Shown: positions 46,114 to 61,800, numbered from the stretch's first letter. The stretch is 64,000 nucleotides of DNA from Panorpa germanica (GCA_963678705.1 OY783220.1:13289001-13353000), one strand, 5' to 3'. Notes: generated from the sequence alone by a model not told the origin. Numbers and translations: made by a program.

Positions 46114-49100
46114 TCGGGAAGTTATTTATTAGATGGATTCAGATTAGGTTTAAGAAAGTGTTCATTTTCTTTGCAATTCATATGGAGATTCCAGCTATGG
46201 TATGAAAAACGAACCCTGTAGCGCTACAAGGCAGCGCCGAATAATAGTAGGAAGAAGTTTATATCACGACAATTATCTTAAACATATTTCTTTACTATTT
46301 TGTAAAATATGAACCATCTTATTTCATGTTTTAAAGTAAATTAATTTCACTTTATAAAATTATTAATTGTTTTTGTATGAATTAAACTTCATTGTTTTCA
46401 TGTCTTAGAAATTCCCATGGCCGGGCCGTCATTTGTTTCATTTTGTTAATAATTTATTATTAAAATAGAAGTAATTAATAGTTTATGCACTTTCTAAGGT
46501 ACATATTTTGTTCTTTTTAACGTAAATTAATCGTTTGTAATCTTTAAAACAGTTAAATTCTTACATAAGTGAGAATGAATTGAAATGTTGTCAGTATCGG
46601 AGTAAAACAACAACTCTCCCGCTAAACATACGAGTAACAAAAGTAACAAAAGTTACCTGTTACGTAAGCAACATACGTAATATATCAGTGTGTGACCTAT
46701 TTTATGTTGCGTATAGGCAAAAACACATTTTAAGGCTAATAAAGTCAGAAGAAGTCCTTTATAAAGAATAAAAGCTATAAAACAATATTGTCATGGGATT
46801 AAATATTATTAGGTTTTGCTTAAGTAAAGTATTAAAGTAAAAAACACTTCTTTGAGTTTGTATAAAGACTATCTTGCACGGAGGGTTACAATTCCGACCC
46901 CTGTTTCCTAGTCATGTTAAGTTTTACAATCGCTCTTCATAAATTTGAAGCAAGAATACCTCTGTCTTCAGGTATGTCACGTGTCATATTATTTATAACT
47001 TTACAACCAGACCAAGTTGGTAAATCTATTTCTGACCAAGGGTACCTTCCGCAGAATTAGTTTAAAATATTCAGGTATCCCTTCAAAGTACTCAGCAAGT
47101 AAATATTGACACTTGTTAAATGTACTTCATCCTTTGTCTGCTTTCAAATTACCTGTGGATTTCGGTAATACAGCAACCGTTATCCTATTATAAGTAAATA
47201 GACAATTAGTCACTGAAGAGGACTTACTAGTAATACCTGGTCCTCCCAGACCTGCAAGGTCACACGCAATAAACAACTAATTCAAATAACGCACCAGGTA
47301 CTTATGTAACTTTCTCTTAGAAAATAAAATTTGTTTTTGAAGGAGCAATTAACAATAAAAATGTGAAGGTATTTTACTACCGCTAGAGTTGTATACCTGT
47401 GTTTAGTTGAATTATGACTGAATACGTGTTCCAGCCAACAAGATTATTGTTCTACAATTTTCAATTCAACCTCTCATTATTTATGATGAGTACTTTTACA
47501 TTGTAAATAATATAGACATTTCGATTTTATTAAAGTTTTCTATCAGGACCTCTAATGCCGGTTTAACACCAGAGAGACAGTTTTGAAAACAGTTTTGTTG
47601 TCATATTCAAAATCATATTTTGTTTTATTTTAAATCAGTTCTGTTTTTCGAAAACTGGTTTTGTTTTTAGTGTTTTTATAAGCATGATAAACAACAACTG
47701 ACAAGCGCAAATGTTCACAAAAAACAAAACTGCGTGTTCAAACTAAACAGACTAAAAAACAACAACAAACGTGTTTACTTTTGAGCTTACCAACTCCAGA
47801 TGGGAATGTATTTTGTTTACTAAAACAGTTTTTAAAGACAAAAATATTTTAAGAACTGTCTCTTTGGTGTAAACATTGGTGTTTTTGTTCGTACACCCCC
47901 CTTCCATGTAAGAAAATACACAAAAAGGTTGAGCCACTGTTTTAATAAAAACTACAATAGTAGTTGCATATAAGAAGTTTTGCAGCGAATGTATTAATCT
48001 GTATAAGGCACTGAGATCATTTTGGTGCGTAAAAGTACTGCAACAAGCACATTCAAAAGAGAGAGTTGCATGGAAAAGCTGACATAAAACCCCTATTTTT
48101 ATTAATTTAACAATAACAATTATTTTTAGATTAAAACAAAATATTATTAAATTATTTTTTCACACAAATATTAAAATTAGTTGAAGAATCGTAAAAAGAA
48201 AAGGACAACACCAAATGAACAGAGACAACGCTAATATTTTTTTGTGAATATAGTGTTGTCTAACTATACCTTGTGCACGATTCTGAGGCTGCATACCACG
48301 GCTGGCGCAATGCTGAACAAGGAAATGGGAATCCACTTTTTGTTCTCAAGCTTGTAACTTATTAAAATAACACGTGCCTTGCATTTTACATGGATTGATA
48401 ATTACGTATGCTTCTCCTATGTTCTATTTGCAATCAATAGGGATTATAAATCTAATGCCATCATATCTATTTCCCTTTCCTTTACTTTTGCATTCAATTT
48501 ATACCAAAGCATAAACCTTGATTTTAAACATCATTCACACTGGTACATAAATAGTTCAATATACAATTTGATCTTATAGATAAATATTGTGACATTGTAG
48601 ACGATTTAACATTGAAATTCGTCGCATATTTAAGCAGTAGATTCACTGACATTGCAGTGTGTTTCGAGTAACAATGCTGCAATTTCAGTTTTAGCAAAGA
48701 ATAGTCAGCAAAAAGTTCATTGGAATTTCTAAAAAAAAAACAGGTTTGTATTAAACGAAATCTGTACAAGTTGAACGACACGGCTAACATGACTAACAAT
48801 AAATGCAAATCCATTTATTTACACGATTTTAATAACATATATAATTGTGAGGTATTTCTTAAATTAGCATATTGTGTTTGTCATAATCATAGTTAGAGTA
48901 GTTAATACTAAGTTGGATAGAGGTGGTGGGCCATCCGTTGGTTTCGTTTTGAAATTGCTATTAAATCTATACCGTTGAATATTTTCAAATGATTGTTGAT
49001 TTGTTTTAGAGAGTATACCTTCCGATTATTTATGAAAAACATTTTCAGTTAATAGCTGCCGTGGTTAGTGTGGCAGAAACAAATCCTCTTAACCCAATTT

Positions 49101-49164
49101 TGCAGAAAACGGCGATTGTTTGTGAAGTAAATAAGTTTGCATATATACATTCCAACTAGGCAAA
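46114..49164. other. No gene recognised
   Basis: 3 kb of AT-rich DNA. Open frames at 46580, 47752, 48379 and 48524 have no domain or splice context. It may be intergenic, or 3' flank of the minus-strand model ending at 49202. Confidence 0.4.
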
Positions 49165-49170
49165 TTTATT
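49165..49170 (-). terminator. Poly(A) signal AATAAA
   Basis: Minus-strand AATAAA about 32 bp beyond the stop codon at 49202. Its position supports 49202-49415 as a 3' terminal exon, but AATAAA is common in DNA this AT-rich. Confidence 0.4.
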
Positions 49171-49201
49171 CACGTTAACTGCATAAAAAACAATATTTCA
49201 G

Positions 49202-49859
49202 CTATTTTCCAGTTGCTGGTGTGTATCCCACGTCTGCGAAATCTGATAGGCTGTCGAGGTCAGCTTCAAATAACATCGTTGCGCTGGGTTCAGCAATGTT
49301 TGTTTGTCCCGAGATACGCGTATCTATCTTTCTATCTGGTGTTGGCAGACAAATCGCATGGGAATCCCATTGAAAGATAACGAGTTCTGCACAGTGCACC
49401 ACAGTGTTGTAATCTCTGCAAAACAATGACCGATAACAACTGACTTGGCGCTTAGAACAGATTAGATTAAGAATACATTCCGGAAAATGTTGCTATCAAT
49501 TCGAGAGATAATATTTTGACCATTTATCACTTTCGGAACTAAAAGAGATTAGTTCCAATGGTAGACTTAAACCTCACAAAATGAAATGTTTGTTTCTAAT
49601 TTGTTGTCTGTTTGATGATAATTATAAAATGATTGACAAGACTGTACTACTCGCTTTGTTGCATCATCGAGTCGTGAAGCCAAGTCTTCTCGCGGACTAA
49701 GTATTCCTGTCTTCGGTCGCGACATGTTTTAACTTGCACAGCAAATTTGCCGTTCTCCGTCTCTTCGACTCTCAGCAATCGGCATTGGTTCACCTGATGA
49801 CCCTTTCTATTCTTCACACTACAGACATTCTTATGTACTAAAACTAACTCCATAACTGT
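49202..49859 (-). CDS. Exon pair of unknown gene (best-supported part)
   Basis: The two 3' exons of the model above, 49651-49859 and 49202-49415, separated by a 235-bp intron. Open frames, phase match (GA plus A gives Glu), pyrimidine tract, stop and nearby AATAAA agree. The GTAGTA donor is the weakest element. Cys and charged residues are frequent in the first exon, and an acidic D/S-rich stretch (FEADLDSLSDFADVG) lies near the C-terminus. It could instead be a decayed transposon gene. Confidence 0.45.
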
Positions 49860-52800
49860 CTGTCGAAAAACAGAAACATGGAATTTTACCACAAATCGAA
49901 GGATACTTTATTCCTTCATTAAGGGGTAAGGTTTCATTTATTTTTTTTCATTTCCTTTTATTTATTTATATTATTGTACAACATATTAAGTTTATTGTGT
50001 AAAAATATGAAGTCGATTGGAATAAAACTGTCGAAGATATAAAGTATTAAGTCTTCACCTCTCTGGTCTGGTTTCGTATTACTTTGAAACTTTTAAATGC
50101 GGTTTCTCACACATAGCTTATTCAGAGTCGGTGCCCTCTCTAGCTCAAAATCTACTGGACCGATTCTTTTGAAATTTTGCACACTCTTTCTTTACATAAA
50201 TGCCGAGGTAACGCTGTCGAGTTTTTTAAAAAAAATTTATTTTAACGTAACGTACAGAAAATCCAGAGTTATGAGTTATGAGTGGCAGCGCAATGTTACT
50301 TTTTTTTGTGACGTCAGCGGAGATTCGCTGTCAATGCCTCATTTCTTGACATTTATTTATGAAAATTTTACAAAGTATTCTTTAAATGTCATTTTATCAT
50401 GTAGTAATTATAGAAATAATTTTATATTAACTGTGTCGTCAAATAACATTATCGAAAATATGCTTCTTTTTCATCGTTTTGACCTTAATTAACATAGATT
50501 TGTAAATGATTAAAACGCAATTACTCCACGTATAAAATAACCCGACGGGGGCGTATTATAATCTGCACGTTATTTAACGGAAATATTGGATATGGATCAA
50601 AACAAGTCTCGCCGATATTTATTATTATTAATAGATTCAAACAGATGGCTCGGCGATGACGTTAGCGATTAAATCATTAGCGATTGACGGTTTAGAACGG
50701 TTATTATGTAACAACCGTCCAAACCTTTATAATACTATCTCCACAATACTCACACCAAGAGAACTTTCCGCTAAAGCAACTAACAACCCGGTTTATAGAA
50801 TTTATTAAAACAAGTCCGCGCTAACAAAACCAACCCGCCTAATGTAAATACTAAATAGGACCTATCCCGAGACATGGGCTACACTCTGGAGCGTTGGAAT
50901 GAGGTGCAACCGTGGAACATCCAAGATTCACGACTTCCTTTCAAAACCGGATTAAAATCTTAGCGTGATATGGATTCCACAGACATTGTGTCATCAATTT
51001 CAAGTAACGATCTTATGACTACGATATAAATATTTCAAATACTCGATTGCGTACGCATAAAGAAAAATGTTAATTAATAAAAATGCATTGCTTCGTTATT
51101 ACGAAACACTAACGAAATAAATAAATAACAAATATATATTTTTTTTTATATTTATTTACTTATTTGCCTTGACTTTCTTTCGTCATAGCCACCATTAAAC
51201 ATTTTTTATACATCTTTTATAATTTATAATTCAATTTTACAAATTTCTAAATATTTCAATAATTCACTAATTAATTTTGAATCACTTAACAAAAATTTAG
51301 TATTAACAGGAAAAGTTTTAATCACATCTAATATATCACTATTCAATTTTGATCTTTCTAAACTATAATTTATGCATTCAAATATAATATAATCCAAAGT
51401 TCCTTCTTCACCACAATATATAACAATATAACAAATATAGTTTCATTATGTTAACAGTTGAAAATAATTAATTAATTTAAAAAGGTTTTAGGACCAAAAA
51501 TCTTGGCTCGAATATACACATACTTAACTCAAATTTCAAATTAGATAATCGATAAATAAAGTACGTTTCTAAAAAATCCAAAATGCAAATTGTAAACAAA
51601 AAAAAGGTGTGTCTTCCAGGTCACAAATGACAAAGGGACTAGAAGAACAGGTCTCACGATTCCGCGATTCCCTAATGGGTTTTAAACGGTATGATTACCA
51701 TAGGTACAGCCTCGATAAACACTTTTTTCACTCACCTAGAAAATACAACATAAATTGCTGCATTTAGACCAAATAATTGACCGAATTGTTTCTTAAGTAA
51801 TTTGAAATTAATTACTTTTATTTGGTCGTTACTTTTTCTTCAGGAATTTGTTAAATAACTGTTTTAGTCGACCAGCTAGTGCAGTATTTACTGCACTTAG
51901 ATGAATAACTGTGTATGGGACTGTACAATGTACCATGGGTCTAATAAAAATAATACAACATCTTGCGCGACAACTAGCGACCTACTAACTGCAGCTATTA
52001 GCAAACTGATATTAGCTACAAGTCATTGAAGTTATGCAGTTAGATGCTTTTACCTTTTGGCTTTACACTTCCTCTAACATACATACAATTTTCACATCCT
52101 TTTCTTCTACTGTACCTTCACATAATATGTTCCATAAATAAGTTTCAATTATCATCTTGAATCACAGATTCAGAAGCTATGCTATACTATTGTGGCCTGT
52201 GGTTCTCATGGCCTAAACATTCTGTACGTATTTAACGTATAACGTATTGTTACATTAGCTAAATACAAGGGAAAACAAAGAATGCACTTGCTTATAAATT
52301 CTTACATGTGGCAGCCGTAGAATTCTTTAAATACCTTAATTTAAAAAATACCTTGAAATATTTACATTATATAATACATTTTTTTCCTTAGATATGTTAT
52401 ATCTTACGTATTAAAATTTCCGCATTCTTTTCTATATGATTTATATGTTTATAATCCTTTTTGATTCGTATTTCCCGCTTATTTGTAAATCGTTAGGTTG
52501 GTATTAATAATCAATATTTTAATTTCTGTAAAACACTCACTCTACTAAACGATATGTAACAATTGAAAAGAAAATTGAAACGAAATTGAGAAAACCACGA
52601 CAGAAGCAAGTCGTTGTTATTGAGAATAAATGGTTAACAAGTGACAGCGAATATTGTTAATGTACTATTTGTAATATTTTAAACTACATCGACATCAATA
52701 GCTTACAATGTAAATATTATGGGCCAAAAATATAGAAAGTGAAACTTGTTTCATATCGCCCCAAATTATATACTGCATGTCAGTGGAAATATAAATTTAA

Positions 52801-55800
52801 ATTTGTTGTTCAGCCAAAATTAAAATGGGAAATATACGGACAATACATAAAATCATAAAGTCACTATCCCAAAACAATGAAACAAAGCACCCCGTGAACT
52901 AGCAACAGATGTCAAAATCGGGTGGTGACCTTTGTGCGTATATTGGTCCAGATATATGCATCTCACTTTCACATCAGTTAATGATATAAAGTCATAAGTA
53001 AGTCCTTCTTTCTCCTATACACAAAATAAACATTATAAGCCCGTACTTTTTTATCTCATTATTGACTTATACTTTGTCTCTTTCTACAGCAGCTGTTTTT
53101 GAAAAGTTTTTATATTCTTTGTGTCCAGACTTTAAATATTGAAACATCTGCTGTATTCGAGTAAAGTAATTCTTGTTGTCAAATAAAAAATCTACCTAAA
53201 AGAACGACCGAAAGACATAAAAATATGTTTTAAGTTTGATTTTTATGATAAAGCGTTTATTAGTGTTTGTTGAATTAGTCCTTTAAGGGTCCTTTAATCT
53301 GTAGAAAGCCCTTTAATTCGAAATATGTAAACACAGATAGGGAGAGTTGTTTTTATTACGGTTGTTAGGCTATGTCAAATCTTTGATATTTTGAAAATAT
53401 GCTTTCAATTATATATAAATTTATTATTGTAAGAAATAACTCTAGTGTGTCAGTATGGAAAGCAGAAGTGTAGTGCAAAAGTATAAACAAAATGTGACTT
53501 ACGCTATTGCCACTTACTACAGATTCTTCATACCAGAAAATGCACTAACGTTTCACAACAAATATTCAAATAATAATACATCATAAAACATAAGCAGTAT
53601 TACTGTCATTAACTGCAGCAGGTGACTGAATATTAAATTGTCAAGCAACTTCCATCACATAGGCGGCAATCAGTCAGTCAATCTCTGCACCGTCACCATA
53701 TGAAAAACCGCTATGTTTCGACCTTGCAAAGTCGACTGACTACACAGTCGTGCCTACAGTCGAGTCGTCCTAACTCCAGGAGTTGAAAAACTTTCTTGAA
53801 ATTGACTCATTTTAATGCAATGGGCTTAATTTATAATAGGGTCTTAATTTCTATAAAACTGTACTATATATTGATAAAGTTTCTTACTAGAACTTTTAAT
53901 AGCTCCTTATATTTCAGGAGATAATAACAATTAAAAAAATCATTTTTTCTCTGTAATTATTAAAGGGATTCAACGTTTTACACATTCCAACTGCATGTGA
54001 CATCACAAGCACTAGTTGCTATCTCCTTTATACAACACAGCGTAAAAGAGATAGCATATTCAAGATAGAACTCTGGCAAGTTTTCAGGTTACCTACCTTA
54101 CAGTTCATAAATCTCTGCTATATGTATTTATATATCAAAATATCAAATATTATTTACAGCTATTTCAAGGAACAATAAAATTCCAATATTATGTCTGCCG
54201 TAACAGGGTTAAATAAAATAAAAACTTATTATTCTTTGACTTGACTTGATTATTTCGACTACTAACAGCTACAAAAAATTACTACAGCACTGACCTACTC
54301 AACAAATAACTGACGTTAAAATGCATTTCACGTCGTACAAATATGGCCGACCATCTCTAGCGCTAAAACTACAATTCAAACTTTTAATTTCTATATCTCC
54401 TTCAACATTTAGATATTTAATAAAATAGACACGCCAATACACATTTATTAACAATTCAATTTCAATGAACAATTGAAAAATCGACCAATAAAAAATGAGG
54501 ACACAAGCACATTTATCTCCAGACTATGTATTCGACAGTGCAAGTGACAGTAAGTAGAAGTAGAACCCGTTGACTAAATGTTGAACACATCTGCTTTACA
54601 TTCTCCTTTCTCAGCGCGTGGTTATGTACCTAAGATTATTTATTTAACATTTATTAAGTTTGTTAATTGCAGTTGGATTCGGAGCCAAAAGCGTGACAAC
54701 AAAAAGAAAAAAATAAAAACATCTGCCATTAAAATAATTCATTATTTATCACCGATTGAATTCTATCTTTTCTTTTACTAATTTTAAATAAGAGTTAGCA
54801 TTCTTCCAATTAGCATCGCGATTTTAATTTATAAGTACATTTTAATTTTGCCGCCCATTATTATTATTTTAATGTTGTATTTATTGTTTTGCAGTTGGCG
54901 TTGATGTCTGGATAAATAAATCAAGAAGAAGAAGAACGTGTACAACGGTATTCAACTTTTGCCAGAATATATAACATTACTTAGGAGATCGAATCTGAAG
55001 AATCACCAATCTAGCGACAAGAATAAATTCTCCTGAGTAATAAAAGACTTCTTTATTTATTTAAAACTTTTCTAAAAACTATAAATAGTGTTAGTAGAGA
55101 CACACACCTTTTTTGTGCAGTGATCAACATGTTAACAATCAAATGTCAAATTCAAAAGTAAACAATCTAACAGTTTAGTGCAGTGAGGTGCAGTGAAATT
55201 GTGAAATTTCTGGAGTTTCGTCTGTAATGGTGAGTCTGCTTCATCTGTTTTTATATTTAAATGTAGAATGCATGATTTATCATTGTTTTAAATAATTTGT
55301 AAACAGCTTAAGAAAAGTAAACCTTAGAAATTTTATAAAGGTTATGTTTTGCCCTTTCGTTATGTTCTGTTAGTATGATTCATACCTCTTGCTGATAGTA
55401 AATAATATCCCAATACATAATTACTTTGATGTTAGAAAGCATACGTCTAGAAGATTTACATATTAAATTGTAGAAACATAAAAATCAACATGTCATCAGA
55501 CCTTTATTAAAATAATAAAAGCATACATTTTGTCCGTGTACATATGTCAGACGATGAATAAAATAAAAATTCCAAATGGATGACGCATATACATCCATCA
55601 CGACTAATATTTTATCATTGAAAATGCATCCATTATTCTGTTTGAAACGATTTTGACAGATCTTGTGTACGTCTTTTGAATAAATCTAATATTACAAAAG
55701 GGTCCCACCAGGACAACTGAAATCTTGATAGAACTGCGTATCAGATATGCCAGACGATAGTCCTTTCAAATGCTAATAGTATTCAACATCATAAAAGGAT

Positions 55801-58800
55801 CAAGTTATTATATTTACTTTCCGGATTTATTAATACCTTCTTTTCAACATTTTTTTTTATATTACTGCGTTTTTATTATCAATTGAGAACGGGACCTTCT
55901 TAAGTGTAACGGAATGCATTGTTAAAGCATGGCCTAACGAATATATTGTTAGGAGATTAATTTTAAGATTAGGATTGAATTTCGTCATGATCTACATGAC
56001 AGTAACAACTGTGAATTAAATAATTATCAAACCACATTGGTTCTCATGTAATATGTTAGTAAAAATAACTCCTTTGAGCTAATTTATGCCAATTTCTTTA
56101 TGTTTCTATTTTGCATTGACTATGTTTAGTTATAATTTATAATGTTAGTGTTTGGATTGTTTGTATTATCTGTACTTTGTATGAAGTGTTGTACTGTATT
56201 ACATTCGCAAGCTGCATAATGCCATTGTACGCGCGATGACATTGACCACATAGACTGTCATACAGTTAAAATCTCTTGTCAACGTATTCGGTTCAGAAGG
56301 GAAGCGGAGTGGAATATACTTTTAATTTATGTTGAACGTAATATGTTTTATTTCGTAGTAACAACAGCATTGTCGTGGTAGATATTTGTAAATAGTGCTT
56401 GTAGTAAGATGTTAAGTTTTATTTAAATTATATATTTATAGTTTATAGATTTTAAAGATATAAATAAATATTTATCAGTATGACAATGCATCCATGCAGA
56501 ATCACTTGGAGAATCTTTCGTATAGCAGCGATCCCGTTATGAACTAACTGACAACTCGAATAACGCGTACTATATTCAAACAGCGAACTGCTATTTAATA
56601 ATATGAATGAACAACGAAGCACTATGTTTAGATACAGCGTAACGAAGACTTATTGCTACCTCATTGTTTTAATAGATTAATAATCGTCGCAATTTGTTGC
56701 TCTTGTTGTTGTTGTGGCATTACACTGGCTTGATTGGAGAAGTAATGGTTAATAGAGAATGAAATTACTACGTAGAAAATTCTTGTTTAATGAAATGAAA
56801 CAGCACAGTAGCCCAAAGCGTTTCTGCAACTATTTTAGAAGCCCCTTTTCAGATGTCTCGCAAGCAGAGGGTAAATCAGTTATCAAATAACAGGCTTTCA
56901 AGATTCAGAACTGTCAGGTCGCGTGCATATAGGGTAGCATCCTCATCCCTAAAACTTTTAAGTATGAGGGTGTGTTTGATTTAACAGGATCTATTCATTA
57001 AAAGGGACCGGAAAGATTACTGAAGGAATATACGAACTATCGCAATACATATATACATGGGTAGCTCAGAAGCCAAGGCGGTTAAGTCCATGTAAATTTT
57101 AATGGAATAAATAATGTTATATATTGAGAAAATAATAGGCTAGAACTTAATACATTCTATTTCTAAGCGAAGGATCATTCAATATTATATTTTTTATTCT
57201 AAATTCACAATTTCGAGTTTATATTCTAAGTTAAATATCCTAAATTTATATTCTACATTAAATAAGACATAAAAATAAAAACAAACTAAACTGTATTTGT
57301 TTGAGAAAGACATTTTTTGGACTTAGCCGTATTGACTTCTCAGTGACTCACATATTTATGTAGATGTTTCTTTTTTTCAACTTTTACAAGGGTACAAGGT
57401 CGCACAGCTGTGCACAGGCCTGTAAAGCACATAAGGGTACAGATAAAACAAATGTAAAGAAATAGAAGTTTGGTTAAAACAGAAAATGACCCAAAATTGG
57501 ATGACATATGTTTTAATTTAATACAGGATGAGATGGCATTACTACGTTGTGACGCTTAGGGTCTTGATCATGTACATGGATTCACGACCCTTCCATTCTT
57601 CTAAACTGAAAGAAGGAATATATTTCGAGATAAGAGCTACGGATCAATTTCGAAAAATGAATTGCAAATTTGGAATCAGCGTTGAATTTTACTATAGGAT
57701 ACGTTTAAATTTTCCAAATCGGAGACCATAATTTTTTTAGCAAAATGTAACGGCACCCCCCCGTTTCAATTTTTTTTTTTTTCAAAATTTTTTTATGACG
57801 TATTCGGACGTAGAATTTTCCGCTGATTACATTAGTGGCAATTATTTTGAAATCGGTCTATAATTTGACCCATCAAATGCCGATAACTCGAAAACCGGCA
57901 GTCCAAAAAAAAAATTAATTGCGTATTAGGAATAAGCGTTGAATTTTACTATAGGATACGTTTAAATTTTCCAAATCGGAGACCATAATTTTTTTTAGCA
58001 AAATGAAACGGCACCCCCCCGTTTCAATTTTTTTTTTTTCGAAATTTTTTTATGACGTATTTGGACGTAGAATCCGCTGATTCCAAATTTGAAATCCATT
58101 TTCAAATCGGATCCTTATTTCGCCTATCAAATAAAACAAAAAATATATATTTTACAGAAATTCTTTACCCAAAACCACTAATACGACTCTGTCTCTTTAA
58201 TTATACTTAAAATGAATTCTTTTCTATGGGGAAAATAAATGAACTACTATCTATTTAATAGAGAGACAAAAATTACTGCAGGAAGTAAGATACAAGTAAT
58301 TAAAAACGTCTGTTGGGGTCGGGGTCCATCTCATCCCTATTTAGATAACCAGACCATATACTGCCCTCAGTACCGAGCCCTGATCGTGAACCAGTTAAGA
58401 TAAACAGCTGCTGTATAAGTACCAAGCACTTCAATTCATTAAAAGAAATGTTGAAATGAGTTAAACTGTAACATACAATAATTTTAATAAAGTAGTCGAA
58501 ATAATGGGCAACAATGGGCAACAATGGGCAACAATGAGCTTGTCAAAACACAAAAAATGTCTTTAGATGGTCTGTGTATTTAGTACAGGCTAAGGAAATA
58601 TATCCAGCAGTGTTCTTATCAGTGAAGTAATGGTGTTGTCACAGTCTTGTCTTCAGTGTGCGTCTAGGCTAACTCTTGGAAGCAGATATTGTACTCGATT
58701 GCAATTCTAAACGATTTCGTTGGGTGTATGACATATGGTTGAACAATTAAATAACGTTTGTGTGAATTGGACAGACAGGGGGACCACGGGGGGCACGGAA

Positions 58801-61800
58801 TAGGGGCGGCCTCCCCATGAATAGTGTAATTTGTTAAGAGGAAATAAACATTTACCAAGGGTATGATAATTTACGCCCACATAATTAAGAAGTTACTTGT
58901 AATGATGTTGCATTTCTGAGAAAAATTATTTTACAATTTTAAAATATGCACTCGTACATAGGGCGCGGATTTTATATTTTACTTAGGGCCCGGGCATTGG
59001 AACCTGTGCGCATTTACCTATATAGATAAATAGTTTTCGTAATTTTTTTTTTGAACAATACAGAAAAAAGTGAAATTAATTAAAAGTAATTACGCTAATA
59101 ATAAATTTGATTGAATTAATAATACCCATATGTAAAATAAATTGTTCAGACGACCAATCATAATTCTCTAATAATAATAAATTATTAAGATAACTTTCTA
59201 TTTGATTAACCTTAATGCTCAAATGAATTTAACAGTTAATCGAAGTTATTGTAATACGATAAGTTTTTTATTTCGAAAATTGATCTCTTAAGGTGAAACG
59301 ATACTTGGCCATGTTTGAGATCCATAATAAAGGTTATAAAATTTAGCTAACCCTTAGAAATGTTACCAGTCATATAAAAATTGGAATTTAACTAGAAAAT
59401 ATAGCAATATTCATTTTCAAAACTTATTTTTGCTGTTCCAACTCATTAAAAGTCAGTAGAAGAAAGCTTAAAATGTAGATACGTTATTCATCTAACTAAT
59501 TGCAGCTTTAGATTTTGATTCGCGTTTATAGTTACTTACATAAAACGATTTAAACATAAAAAAATATGTTCTTTTTTGATAATATTTAACCTGGTGTATA
59601 ATATCGCCATCTATATTTTGCGAGAAAAAATTGCCAAATATCGTTTCACCTTAAGGAATCACATCACCCTGAATTTTTAAGTGTAAGCTATTTATTTTGA
59701 TTTGTATATAGTGTAACTGCTGCCCAACCAGCATCTAAATCACGTTTTGACGTCTATAAAGTCGCAGCTCAATCAAATAAACACAAGAGAAGGCTTTCCA
59801 ACCAATTAGTACATACAAGCAATCATTGCCGTGGTTCTTGAGTATCAATCAACCATCGCCATTAACTAACAACGCCGTGATCTCTTCGACTAAGTCTTCA
59901 CACTCTCTAATCGACTAGAATTCTACAAATATAATTGTCTGTTATTTCTGACATAAGAATATGATTATTATAACGCCCTGTTAAATACCCTGTGTGGGTA
60001 ACCAATTTTATTTAAAAAACCGAGTGCGGTCCTGAGTTCGGCCCATTACGACATGGTTGATGCTATAAACCTAACAACGCCACTCCTGCAACAATGGCAC
60101 TCATTTAATTATAACAGCAAACAATATTTTCCTCCCTTAATACACAAATCATGAATTTTAACGCGCCCTACGTTACACAATCAGTAGGCTAGGTGCCACG
60201 TGTGCTGTTGCAGCCCAGTATCATATAAAACAGCGACACACCCCTATTTTAGGGGTTCATTAGCTATTTACCAAGTTTAACATCCTTTCAGTTTTCTATG
60301 TACATAACATTTTTCAAACAATATTTGTCATTTATTTGCATTAGGTTTGGTTTTAGGTTTCACTTTTAACAGCTGTTATTTTCCACCGTGAAGATATGGG
60401 GTTGGCTATAAGGGTTGGTAATGTGAAACCAATGAAGGAGCAAGAGTTTTGTTATTTCAAATCAACCCCCAACTAAAATACATCATACATATTTCCAACA
60501 AGTAGTTGCATATGTTAAGAAAATTGTTTTAGATTTTAATGGGCTTGTGTCCTATGTCTTAATTTCTATAAAAGTATACTATATATTGATAAAGTGGGTT
60601 ACTAGAACCTCAAATGTCCAATTATTTGTTAATAACTCCTTATATGTTAAGAGATATTAACAATTAAAAAAGTCATTTTGTCTCTTTAATTATTAAAGGG
60701 ATTCAACGTTGTACACATTCCAAATGCATGTGAAATCACAACCGCTGCCAACCTTACAGCTCATAAATCTCTGCTATATGTATTTATATATCAAAATATC
60801 AAATATTATTTACAGCTATTTCAAGGAACAATAAAATTTCAATATTATGTCTGCCGTAACAGGGTTAAATTAAATAAAAAATTATTATTCTTTGACTTGA
60901 CTTGAATATTTTGACTACCAACAGCTACAAAACATTACCACAGCACTGACCTACTCAACAAATAACTGACGTTAAAATGCATTTCACGTCATACAAATAT
61001 GGCCGACCATTTCTAGCGCTATAACTACAATTCAAACTTTTAATTGCTATATCTTCGTCAACATTTAGATATTTAATAAAATAGACACGCCAATACACAT
61101 TTATTAACATCAATTTCAATCAACAATTGAAAAATCGACCACTAAAAAATGAGGACACAAGCCCATTTTTACTTCTGGTTTTTATAATTTGGTTTGTAAA
61201 AAGAATTAACGTAAAAAAGATTGATGAAACTACGTAAAACGTGAACACCCGGATACAGTAGAAGTACCATAATCGGGTTTGCCACACTGTAAACACGGTA
61301 AGAACGTGCCAGCATTATGACAAGAGTGATTACTAGGCTACCCACTTTGAATCCACGCTTTTATATGTTTGTAAGGGTTAGAATGGGGTCACATAAACCC
61401 ACCCCAATGAATATGTTATGAATAAACATTAGTCACAGACATTTCAACAAATAAAAAATATTTAACTCTTATGTAAGCTCTTAAATATTATTTAAAAGAA
61501 ACAGTTAACAAAAACAAACTTGTAATTACATACAGCAGTTTTAAGTATGTGCTATTGAAAAAAACACATTTGTTTCAGCTGTAACAAATCCAATGAAATA
61601 ATTAATAAAATTTTAGTCTGGAGCAGAGCAACTGTGTTTTAATTATAGTTTGATTGAAAAAAATAACTACTTATAATAAAAATGTTCTGTTTTTGAGTAG
61701 CAGATGGTAAATTAATACGATTTAGAATTTATACACTGTAGCATGGGAATTAGAAAATAATCAAACGCACATTAAACAAAATAAAGTGTTTGAAACCATT

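Noticed and set aside
57528..57731. 67-codon plus-strand open frame
   Set aside because: It lies largely in the 257-bp tandem duplication and has no domain.
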